NCBI GenBank assembly: GCA_964030475.1
Contig: CAXIPT010000003.1
Coordinates: forward strand, 7,578,453 to 7,642,452
DNA from: Tethya wilhelma
Lineage: Eukaryota; Porifera; Demospongiae; Tethyida; Tethyidae
Direction: 5' to 3'
Length of the DNA: 64,000 bases
The translations under genes were made by a program, and so were the position numbers. Shown here in pieces: positions 31,241 through 40,342 of this stretch (position 1 is the first letter of the stretch; the number at the start of each line of letters is the position of its first letter). The notes below the pieces were generated by a model, which searched no databases, was not told the DNA's origin, and saw nothing but the letters and a program-made list of their open reading frames with translations.

Positions 31241-34200
31241 ACACAGCACTAGCATTGAGAGATATGGAAGAGAGAAGGAAGTCAAAACAACTGCACACTT
31301 AGCAAGCACTTATCTACAGCCAACCACAACATTTACTACTAGTGGTGGGTGGCAGTGGTGATGGGGCAAATTATGCCATTCACAATATTTGTATTAATCC
31401 TCCCCAACCTATTCATGCACCAATAATTCACACACACACATGAAGCGATGTGAACTAGACACACACACATACACACATGCATGCATCATGCTTCTCTTGT
31501 ACGTAATGCAGCACTTGTATGGCTAGTGGACTGGCTAGGGAAAAAGGAAGCACCCAAATTAGGCAGAAGGATGGCTCTGGCACTAATCACTGCTCACAAT
31601 CTTCCATGAGTTGATGTAGCCACCATGATGGTTTCAAAGCCAACAACCTGAAGCCAGTGAGCTCCTCGGACCATAGGTGAAGCCACCAGAAGTCAGCACT
31701 GAAAGGAGTGAAACAGTAGAGGAGCATTCCTTATAGGTGCATGTTGGGAAGAGGCCTCTGGTGGGCGAGACACACACAAACAGAGAGAAAGAGAGAGATA
31801 GAGGGAGAGTCAGCAAATGAGAGTGTGTGCTTAAACTAACTGTCAGGTCCACTAGTGATAACATACAAGTGAGCCTTGATTCCCACATTGAGAGTGGGCA
31901 GGAGGGCTAGCCAACATCTGAAGGGTGCTCCTTCACGGTATACATTGTTGGTGATATTGGCGGTACCATATATGGACCCCAAAATAAATACACCTAACCA
32001 GGCTCTGCATTCATATGCAAGCATGGACACACTGGAAAATAGACTAGTGCTGTGTATATGTGTGTTTGTGTGGGTTTACAGTTACCCAGAGTGTGTTGTT
32101 CATTGGGTATCACAATAACAGTGAACAGCTGTCTCCACTGGGAAGCTAAACTGATCTGGAGCTCCACCAAAGGCTCACAACACAGTAAACAAACAAATAT
32201 CATTCAAAGAGGGAACACACAATACAAGATCAAAACACTTGCGGTGATCCTAGCATTGTTAGGTCTATGTTCCTGGTAAAGGGTCGTCAAGAGTACAACA
32301 TCAACGAAAGCACCTACGGTGCATAAGCCTCAGCGCACTCAACTAGCATGCACAACTAAACATGTATGCATTAGTCTCGCTCTCTGCAAAAATGGAGTCT
32401 GGCTAGCGAGACTAACTGAGAGGTGCCAGTCTAGCCTGCTGCAATCAAGAATGTGCTGAGCTGTGGTCAGCCAAGTTATAAATAACAACCTCCGTTTAGA
32501 AATTCATTGAATATACTTTAATGCTTGTAGTGCTTGAATGCTCAATAGCTACTCATGTACTGAGCTATGCCAGTCAGGCATTGGTACAAAACACACAACT
32601 AACCTACTATGGTGAATGCTTCTAGACAAAGCATTATCTCACTACATTCAACTTGCACCCATTGAGTTACTTACCTGTCCAAGCAGCTAAGCCAGCCAAA
32701 CTCAAGTAGTCCATGATTCATGCTCTACTGTTTCTAGATAATGCACACTATATGGAGCGTGATCGATGGGTACAGTTTTGAAGCTTAGCACTCAGAGAAG
32801 CACAAAAGCCTCAAATCACAGCGTTTTGCAAGATTCTACACAACAAATTTCTAGATAGTTTCGATTCATGAACATAAGTACCTTCCGTTTAGACTCTGGA
32901 GCTGCTGTTCTTCAGATAATATCTAGTTACAGACACACAGACAAAATGACTACTGTAATCCTCTGCATGTATTACCTATGCGCCGAGGCTTAATTATCAA
33001 TCAGTGTTGCCACAGCATTTTTCAAGATGGGCAAGATACAAAGAAATTCAGTACAGTTTGTCACAAGACAATAGTATCGTCATTCATTTAGGTTCTAGGA
33101 TACATTTCATACATTACGGTGCCTCCATAGGTGACAATGCATATAGAGTTGACAATGCAGGGCAAACATCTGACATCATGTGAAAACATGCCCAATCCAT
33201 GGAGCTACATCCTTTACTCTCAAAATTTCAATCTAACTAGAAACAATCAAATTCTCATGTGATCTAGCTATTGAGATGATTTGGTGGTATAACATTACAG
33301 AACTGACAAAGGCTCTATCTATAGCTAAAGGAAGCATCAAGTTAAATGCATGAAACATGATGAGAATACATTTTTAATGTGTCTCTTAACTATCTTTGGC
33401 AATGGATTGTGGACATTGCTAACCATATTGTGGTAAGGGTCGTCCGAATAAAATACACTAACTCACATGCTATCAAGTTGCCATAGCTTGTACCAGGCTC
33501 TTAGTCAGACTTTTGTGTATTTACAGGAGATACTCATTACCCTCTACACTCACCATGATAAAGATGGACTTGACTCCGATCTTCTTGATCCGAAAGATGT
33601 TCACAGCCAGAGTAAGAACTATGATGCCTGAACAGACAAGAGTGTGCTATGGTCAAAAGTAACAAGGCACAGCCTTGATAGAAGCTCACCAATAGGTCTG
33701 TAGACAAGGGCAAAGAAGGCTGTGAGGAGAGAGAGACCCCAGTCCCAGTTCTGGACTTCAGTATCGTAGAGGGAGACACCAAGAAACAGGAAAATGATCA
33801 TCTCACTGACATTGCTANCTGCTCAGCTGCTCTGTTTCTAGATAATGCACACCACATGGGGCATGATTGATGGGTGGTTTCAAAACCAAAGCGTTCAGAT
33901 ATCAGATCTCAGAAACTACAGCGTTTTACAAGATTCTACACATCAATTCATTATTTTTCCAGCCAAAATAGTTGCATAGCAACAATTCTTTCTTTTATAC
34001 TGTTGCTAAGTAGACATACAGTTGCATCTGCCAATCACAATTAAAATTTTGGTCATGTGCATATGGTTAGTATGTAGTTAATTAACATCATTCATTCACA
34101 TGCAAGCCATTTATGCATCATGTATTGTACATGAAGTTAGTCATCTGATAAGAAATGTGCCCCTCACAATATCACCATGGACACAATCATGGATAAAATA

Positions 34201-34584
34201 TTATTATCAAAAGAATTGTTCACATTATTTTATTCCGAGCCACATACACAAGTTACACCAACTGCTTTATAAACATGAGAAAGAATTCATCATAATAATC
34301 ATAAAAATAACATTATTTAATGATGCCACACTGCATCACGATTGTATTTTTGTTCCTGTATATACTATTATATCAGTTAAATAGCACTTGCTACACTGTT
34401 CAGGACCATCTGCTAGTGTATGTATGTTTGATTGCTTTAGTGTGCATACTGTACATGTACCACAGAAAAGTTATTCATGCATGCTTCACTTACCAGAAGG
34501 GACTTTCCATTGCACAAACAAACTTGGTGCATACCTACATTCAATTTCTTTAGGTACACAACTGTCATGCAGTGTGTGTGCATG

Positions 34585-34651
<67 letters not shown>

Positions 34652-37600
34652 CAAGCACATCATACTTCTCCAACAGTAATCGGTTCACCGGCACCGTGGG
34701 GGTCAAAAGGTCGATTGGCAAAAGCACCCAACACAATAAATAGTACAATAGTGACAGCATCTATAGAGAAACACATCATATATCACAGGATCTCATTCTC
34801 CACAAAACACCTCTGCAAGTGTATAATGAGTACCCAGTCCCAAAAGTAAACTCTAGTATGTACAGCTCCATTTACCATTGAGCAATGATTCTCCAAACAC
34901 CAAGATATGAAGAAGCTTCTTCACATGAATTTCATCAAAGACAGACAACACCTGTGCATAGTGAGTGAAATGACAAGCAGTGAGTGTGGTTTTCTCTTTG
35001 GTTCAACCTACAGCCACTGGGTCCACAGCAGCACAGATGGTTCCAAAGAGTAGAGCTGAAGGTATGGTAAACTGGACATCTTGAAGGTTGTCTCCAGTGA
35101 GTATAGCATTTCCTTGATGAAGAGCAAACAGTGTCATACCTGTATGAAAACAAACCAGCACAATTATTATTATACATAATCTATGAAATAGCCTCTCACC
35201 AGAGTTACTACCTGTGTGTATGTAGCTAAACTCACAAGCCAGCAGATCAGGAAAAGGACAAACCTCAGGGATTCTGATACAAAACTTTAAGCTATCAGGT
35301 TGCCACATGTAGCTATGATACTATGGTAAGTCAGCTTGAACTACTGCCACTACAGACTGACAAGTCTATCCAGTGATAGAAATACAGTTCAGCATGACCT
35401 ACATACGTACCTAATGCCACTGCATTCCAAATGGTACCCTGCAATATGTAATGTAAAACATAACAATGTCATAGTACACCTTCACAATATCAGTAGTTCT
35501 AACTTACAATGACAGCATAGACCAAAATGGTGGTAAGATTACCAAAGAATGCCCTGTTGTCCAGAAAGTAGCCTGACTCCAATACAATACTGAAATCACA
35601 ACAGCATGATTCAAATTGAAAGCAAGGGTGTGTCAAGCAATAAACATTAAGCACACTTGCATACCACTGTCACAAGCTACAGAAGAGTACAACAAACATA
35701 GGGAAAAAACTTTGTAACACAGGTGCAGCAGCAGTCAGAGTACTTGATACAATTATCATTTGATTTGAGAATGCCGGTAGAAAAAAATCGAATAATTCTC
35801 TAAATATCCAATTGATTTCAAAATTTCAAGCACTATTGGAAGCACTCGTTCTCTCCATTCTTTGGTTGTTTTCCAGCCTTCTACGCCTTACCAGTCAAAA
35901 GTTAGCTATTTTGTCCCATATGAAAAGCATTGCATGAATCTCATTATTTCACTTCTGGCGGCATTCTCAAACCAGACAGACTTTAGCAAGAGAGTGTGGC
36001 CCATGCTTAATTGTGAAAAGTAAAGAAGGAGGTAATAGGTGGAAAGTGATCAAATGATGTAACAAGGATCTTCCTCCAGTACCAGCATATCAGAGCTGCT
36101 CAGCCTAGTACACTAGATGGTACTAGAGGAGTGGATCTATTATGTGGTGAGTGTGAACATACTTTAGCTCTAAACTACAAATGAAATGCCCCTAGGCTCA
36201 GAATATAACAAATATTTCACACAAAAATGACCTGGAAGTACCACTGGCTGTCTATGGTGTAGGTTAGTTAGAAGAGGACTTACGGGGGAAGCAGAAAGAG
36301 GAAGAATGTGTCAGGAGTGAACCGGAGAGGTGGCGTGCCATCTTCATTGCACTCACTTGCAAAGTAACTCCCTCTGTAACACAGACACAATCATACTCAA
36401 CATGGAAGCCACATCTTCACACAGTACAAAAATAATAAACCTATTCATATATATTCCTCATGGGAACATTGGTGTACACCAAAAGAACCCCATTCCATAA
36501 AGGCATTGTAATTGGCAAGGAAAAATAAAGTACATGTATTTTATGCCCAATTACCATAGTTTGAGATATTTTCGCATTGAAAATATTCCGTATGTTAAAT
36601 TTTCACATGTTTAATTTTTGTAGGTGCATAATGTCCACATTAATATTGGTAATGGGTCATCAAAATTTCGAGTGTTTAATTTTCGCACATGGTGATGCGA
36701 ACGAAAATTTCCCCAATGCAAATATTAGTCAAATTATGATAGTATGCACACTGAATATATATCTAGGTAAAAAGTTATGGTCAGTGAGTTAGAGTGGGTT
36801 CACAATATTTTCTATTGTACGCGTCACAAAAATTATTCATATGCAGATAGGCAGCAATACACTGTATCAAATGCACATTTGGAAATTTTTCTAACTCTGC
36901 ATCAGCACATTGTGTTGGGTTGCATTGTCAAATGATTACGCGACACAGCACAGGATATTACGAACCTGCCTTTAGAACAAATCCTTTAGTTTTCATTTGC
37001 TATAAACTAGTGAAGAAAATTAAGCACCCGAGACTAGTCACTTCAATGACTCACTTACACAATGATTCCACCAATGTGAGCTCCAACGACTATCAACATA
37101 CTGCAGGAGAAAGAAATGAAGTATTACAATACACTGTAGCCTCAAGGATACAGACCCAGGCTCCCTACCCTCTAAAACTTGTAAACAAGATAAAATAAGG
37201 ACCTTAATTTTGAATGAGAAAAATCAACAGCTCTGACTGTTGTGTTTCCACTCCAATATTTTGCTAGTTGTATGTACCATAGAGTACTAGACAGGAAACC
37301 CTGAGGTGAACAAAACTCAACTGCTATGTAGTAGTAGTCTAGCTACTGGGGTAGATGGGATAGAACTGTGGCAATACTGTGTAAACTACAACTGAAGGTC
37401 CTCTTCTTTCTCACGCATAGCACCTATGTATTTCTTTCCAGGAATGGACAATGAAAAACATGATGTGGAGCTGGAGAGAGGCTACACTTAAACGACATAA
37501 AACAGCTCCTACATGCAAGCCGAACGCCTGGGGCTACAAATTATCAAAAGTCTAATGAAACACCATTAGTGAAGGGGCATTTCAAAACGGCTTTGTTTTA

Positions 37601-38112
37601 AGTGTTCAACAATATGATGAGCTGTTAGAATAGTTCATAAGTATTTATTTCTATTAGGGTATGCGAGGATGCCACCCGGCACAACAAACAATACTCACCA
37701 TGATTCTGGGATACTGGAGGAGACTAAATGCATCAGTCTGTGATGCCATACTGGAAGAGAAATTAAAGGGGAAAATTTAAACTAGTATTAGACATAAAAT
37801 AGATCTATGTCATATGTACTTACTCAGCTTGGCTACTACCACAACCATCACAAACATAGCAAAAGCTAAAATTGTAGATACTTCTGTCTTGAGTTTAGCA
37901 ATGTGGATCTCTGAACTGAACGCCTCTTCCTCCATGTTACATTTGTCCTCTTCAGTGTCTTCAGGCTCTTCATGGGTGGCCAGAACACCGTCTCCGCTCT
38001 CACTGCCATTGCCAGACCCAACAGTGATTTCTCCTACACCCTCTGAACCCTTTACAAGACCATGGTGGAGACTCAATAGCGCCGCTACTACCCAAAGAGT
38101 AGCTTTCCTCAT
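608..38112 (-). CDS. Na+/H+ exchanger, SLC9 (NHE2/3/5-like) family
   Basis: Electroneutral Na+/H+ antiporter of the plasma or endosomal membrane. Phase-consistent exons in coding order: 37824-38112, 37699-37750, 37059-37100, 36284-36373, 35508-35589, 35411-35438, 35012-35139, 34876-34951, 34666-34760, (gap), 33690-~33815, 33554-33627, 26758-26931, 26533-26625, 23389-23561, 14384-14423, then unresolved tail exon(s), 1398-1495 and 608-1063. Residues 1-22 look like a signal peptide, followed by an acidic loop and a first TM. Family motifs: [94 protein letters not shown], and a juxtamembrane [12 protein letters not shown]. The last exon encodes a basic cluster ([16 protein letters not shown]) and a Ser/Pro-rich tail ending at the stop at 608. 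About 100 residues of membrane domain between 34666 and 33815 are missing. The orthologous SLC9 subtype is uncertain. Confidence 0.88.
1089..1140. repeat. (TG)n microsatellite beside exchanger last-exon acceptor
   Basis: A TG tract reading CA on the coding (minus) strand. Together with the TG-rich sequence down to 1064 it directly abuts the AG acceptor of the final exchanger exon (right end 1063). Confidence 0.9.
2829..2876. repeat. (TG)n microsatellite, interrupted
   Basis: Imperfect TG run with C and A interruptions, lying within exchanger intron sequence. Confidence 0.85.
7995..8032. repeat. (CA)n microsatellite
   Basis: CA dinucleotide run with one G interruption, intronic. Confidence 0.85.
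10542..10616. repeat. ~25-bp short tandem repeat, three units
   Basis: Three near-identical units of the form GAAATGACATCACA(N)GTCTGACTA lie head to tail. The last unit runs into the left flank of a palindromic MITE and supplies part of its target-site duplication. Confidence 0.8.
10614..10676. mobile_element. Palindromic MITE, TAGCCT family, 9-bp TSD
   Basis: Termini TAGCCTTGTCTCCAGG and CCTGGAGGCGAGGCTA form an inverted repeat around a short loop. The 9-bp sequence GTGTCTGAC is present on both sides (10605-10613 and 10677-10685), a perfect target-site duplication. Because the left copy also belongs to the tandem repeat, chance contributes slightly. The same family occurs at 51021 and 53855. 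Confidence 0.75.
13312..13352. repeat. (GA)n microsatellite
   Basis: About 40 bp of GA dinucleotides in exchanger intron sequence. Confidence 0.9.
14434..14475. repeat. (TG)n microsatellite beside exchanger mini-exon acceptor
   Basis: A TG tract (CA on the coding strand) starting about 10 bp upstream of the acceptor of the 40-bp exon 14384-14423. The same tract marks the left edge of the 1.7-kb tandem duplication. Confidence 0.9.
14462..16196. repeat. Segmental tandem duplication, copy 1
   Basis: This ~1.73-kb block is repeated directly by the next block at an offset of about 1735 bp. By eye the copies differ at only around a dozen sites, including small indels near 15720 and 16082 and a different CA-tract length. 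It lies wholly inside an exchanger intron; the adjacent mini-exon is not duplicated. No conserved gene was recognised in it. Confidence 0.92.
15417..15472. repeat. (CA)n microsatellite in duplication copy 1
   Basis: CA run with one G interruption. The counterpart in copy 2 (17152-17191) is shorter and uninterrupted. Confidence 0.9.
16197..17913. repeat. Segmental tandem duplication, copy 2
   Basis: Second direct copy of the block at 14462-16196. The junction is a short TG run (about 16195-16210), corresponding to the long TG tract at 14434-14475. Ends after the shared sequence AGCCCAGAGGCAACTG; downstream sequence is then unique. Confidence 0.92.
17152..17191. repeat. (CA)n microsatellite in duplication copy 2
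   Basis: Shorter counterpart of the tract at 15417-15472. The length difference shows the copies are not literally identical. Confidence 0.9.
22517..22542. repeat. (CA)n microsatellite
   Basis: Short CA run in exchanger intron sequence. Confidence 0.85.
23281..23373. repeat. 24-bp minisatellite just inside an exchanger intron
   Basis: About three and a half tandem units of CCCACCATCCACTCCTCACC type begin within 20-110 bp of the donor of exon 23389-23561 (minus strand GTGAGT). The coding-strand version is G-rich. Confidence 0.85.
23712..23749. repeat. (CA)n microsatellite
   Basis: About 38 bp of CA dinucleotides in the intron between exchanger exons 26533-26625 and 23389-23561. Confidence 0.9.
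23750..26532. other. Exchanger intron, no gene recognised
   Basis: Intron sequence with a CA tract at 25581-25611. A 121-codon plus-strand open frame at 24543-24908 has no recognised motif and was not called. Confidence 0.45.
25581..25611. repeat. (CA)n microsatellite
   Basis: About 31 bp of CA dinucleotides in exchanger intron sequence. Confidence 0.88.
26940..27021. repeat. (TG)n microsatellite beside exchanger exon acceptor
   Basis: An ~80-bp TG tract (CA on the coding strand) ends about 9 bp from the acceptor of exon 26758-26931, which encodes [13 protein letters not shown]. Confidence 0.92.
29164..29214. repeat. (GA)n microsatellite
   Basis: About 50 bp of uninterrupted GA dinucleotides in the large exchanger intron. 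Confidence 0.92.
31215..31240. repeat. (CA)n microsatellite
   Basis: Short CA run in the 6.6-kb exchanger intron. Confidence 0.85.
32311..32993. mobile_element. Non-autonomous TIR element, AAGCCTCGG type, copy 1
   Basis: The left end carries GGTGCATAAGCCTCAGCGCA (32318-32337) and the right end the complementary arrangement ATGCGCCGAGGCTT (32978-32991). The interior shares the block GCACTCAGAGAAGCACAAAAG...CACAGCGTTTTGCAAG with the copy at 63222-63803. It has no transposase-like reading frame. An internal palindrome (TAGTCTCGCT ... AGCGAGACTA, about 32373-32421) may be a nested insertion. Confidence 0.6.
33818..33818. other. Undetermined base marking a probable assembly gap
   Basis: The only n in the window. 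It lies at the acceptor side of the exchanger exon 33690-~33815 and beside a fragment of the AAGCCTCGG repeat family. The exchanger coding region loses roughly 100 residues here: those between ...GEPITVGE and [15 protein letters not shown]. This suggests that missing sequence was collapsed to one n. Confidence 0.7.
33822..33955. repeat. Fragment of AAGCCTCGG-family repeat
   Basis: GTTTCTAGATAATGCACAC, the GATTGATGGG block and the ACAGCGTTTTACAAGATTC block match the interior of 32311-32993 (about 32730-32850) in the same order. Only a partial copy is present, cut at the n. Confidence 0.65.
34587..34648. repeat. (GA)n microsatellite near exchanger donor
   Basis: About 60 bp of GA dinucleotides, some 18 bp inside the intron from the donor of exon 34666-34760. 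Confidence 0.92.
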
Positions 38113-38243
38113 GTTGATTTATTGGGTTGACGAGATCCAGATCAATCCATGAACTTTGACCTTGACTTGCAATAAATTAATATGAGCGCGAAATATAAAA
38201 AATGGTGCTAGCACAATCAATGACATAAACAGATAAATATACA
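38113..38243 (-). promoter_or_regulatory. 131-bp spacer between TRMT10 stop and exchanger ATG
   Basis: Both flanking genes are on minus, so this spacer must hold the TRMT10 3' end and the exchanger 5' UTR/promoter. A minus-strand AATAAA lies only a few bases upstream of the exchanger ATG (about 38117-38122) and is the only evident polyadenylation hexamer for TRMT10. Confidence 0.5.
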
Positions 38244-39938
38244 TTATTCGAACACAAATCCCTTTCTCTTGGCAATATATCTTTGCAAGGCCTTCCGCCA
38301 GTCTCCATGTTCATGAACTGAAAGCAAAATCCCTAGAACTGTGGAATAAAAGTAATTATAGTAACAATTATACATTTACTTCATGCTTGTACTAGTACTT
38401 GGGATTACCCTGGTTGATTGGTAAATTACAGCGTCCAGGATTTGAATCATAATACTTAAGCTTATACTCCTTAATGGGCAGTCTTGCTGTTTGGATACCT
38501 TGATCGGTTGCATCTTGTTCAGTAAGATACTGCAATTTAGTTTACAAGCCAGCTGGTACATGTCACTGACAGAAAATGATACTAAAATACTTGTTTACCT
38601 TTCTAACAGTCCTATCAACAATGCCACCAATAATATATACTTTGCTTGTATCCAAACTTTGAAGAACTGTAAAATTGCGGATTACAAGCCAAAAATAGGC
38701 GCAGGAGGGAAAGGGAAAACAACAGAACAATAATAAATTAGTTAATTGTTAAACACTAGCTAAATGCGAAAAACATCACGAAATTGCACATCAGTGAGTC
38801 TACTCTCAAAGCCTTTATGTAACTTAGTTGTTGCGTAATAATAGTTACAGTCAAAAGACAGGTTGCAAATGAAATGGCCAGCTCTTCACCACTATAGCAG
38901 GAACAACCTCACCCTTGTACTTTACTTTAATTGAAATTAATGCTAGGAGAGGATAGCCTGGACCATTGTTGTTTCATAATTAAGTTCCTTAATAGAAGTA
39001 GTGGTAGCTATGTCCTCACATTTGACAAAATCAAGAGAGATCTTAGTAATACCAGTGAGATGATCAGGAAGGTAAGTTCTCTACTAAAATACACATAAAC
39101 CAGCTATATATATTTAGCTGTTACATACACTGCCACTATTTAACAACTTGAATACAATTATACCAGCTGCAGACTAACCATTTTCTGAATCTGGTGAAAG
39201 GTATATTGAGTCTGTACATTGAAAAAGTTCATAGTGATGCTGTTCGTTTCTGTCAACCTGAGGTACAAGTATAGAATGAGTAGTGTAAGTACATAATATG
39301 GATGGTCAACATAGCATCTCCAAGCCTTGTGGGATCCCATGCATATGGGCTAGCTGGCACACAATATTAAAAATTCTACTGATAGTAATAAGCTGAAATA
39401 ACTTCCCTATTCTTAGTGTGTTTCAGGATGGGAGTGATGCTATGGTGATCCATGAAGTACCAGTAACTACAATGGTACATACACTGACCATGTGTCGATC
39501 AAGTCCTTCAGAGTACTTATTCAATGCTTCAGAAATTCTTCCATTTCTCTTCAATCCCGTAAGATAGAGATGACAAGGCTTGGATGACCTTATATTGATT
39601 CCATATGCTGTATTTATCTGACTAACAAGGTCTTTCAGATCCTGAGGTAAAAAAAGAAGATATATTATACAGACTTACAGAAGCAGTCATATAGGGCAAA
39701 GGATCATTTTAACCTGAACCTCAAACAATTCCCTAATTATTGTACACACATGTGTGTGCGCACACACACACATCTACGATACCCTATCTGTCATGATGGA
39801 GGGACTATCCCAGCCACAATCAATGGCCACTCTAAGCACACCAGGCTCCCTGCTCTCCATAACTCTCTGAAGAGAAGATTTCCTTTGTTCCCTCACGTGC
39901 CTTGGTAGTCTAGAGAGAAAGAGACGGCTCAGACGCAT
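38244..39938 (-). CDS. TRMT10-family tRNA (m1G9/m1R9) methyltransferase
   Basis: SPOUT-class enzyme expected to methylate N1 of purine-9 in tRNA using S-adenosylmethionine. Six phase-consistent exons: 39783-39938, 39489-39641, 39179-39257, 38599-38666, 38409-38529, 38244-38338, giving about 223 residues. Family landmarks: LRVAIDCGWD, SIYLSPDSEN, KVYIIGGIVDRTV, GIQTARLPIKEY, LPINQVLGILLSVHEHGDWRKAL and a terminal KRKGFVFE. I chose the ATG at 39936-39938 because it is in frame with the first recognised exon and runs through what otherwise looks like an acceptor. The resulting N-terminus, MRLSRLFLSRLPRH, is basic and hydrophobic like a mitochondrial presequence, but an upstream exon cannot be excluded. 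TRMT10A/B/C assignment is open. The protein lacks the long N-terminal extension of the human enzymes. Confidence 0.88.
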
Positions 39939-40342
39939 CTCAGTCTTAGCTTGGAGTCATAGACAGTCCAGCATGCACTGAATGCACCTAGGCTATAAAT
40001 TGGATTGCAAGAATGAGCCGGTCAATATAAAGCTATTTAGTATGCAATTATAATCATGAAACCAATCTCAGCCAATCACCAACTAAATTATATATGGTGA
40101 TATGTGTAAATTGATGACATTTACCTTTAATTTGGACAGAAACAAATCAGACTCACAATCACTCCACACACTGATTCTCTTCAGAGCTAGAGTCCAAGCA
40201 AAGTGACATACTGCGCTGGCACGTGTCTGCATTCCTAAATGGAGCCCATGCATGCAAGTTGACTGATTCAAGACTAAGACTGAAGTGAAGGTTTAACTTT
40301 TGCTCAAGACCAATACTATAAATCTATAGATCACATGGCAGT
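39939..40342. promoter_or_regulatory. Divergent promoter region TRMT10 / POLK
   Basis: About 400 bp separate the start codons of two head-to-head genes. A shared, bidirectional regulatory region is inferred from geometry. An open stretch on minus at 40131-40271 did not splice in phase with TRMT10 and may be 5' UTR or nothing. Confidence 0.5.

Larger units (their letters stand above)
27022..33553. other. 6.6-kb exchanger intron with repeats
   Basis: Contains a GA tract (29164-29214), a CA tract (31215-31240) and a TIR element (32311-32993). No nested gene was recognised. A minus-strand frame at 31836-32030 has no family signature. Confidence 0.5.

Noticed and set aside
31836..32030. Minus-strand frame as missing exchanger membrane exon
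   Set aside because: It is on the wrong side of the exon 33554-33627 in coding order and lacks SLC9 motifs.
40083..40271. Minus-strand frame upstream of TRMT10 as its first exon
   Set aside because: Neither available donor gives the phase required by exon 39783-39909, and the in-frame ATG at 39938 removes the need for it.
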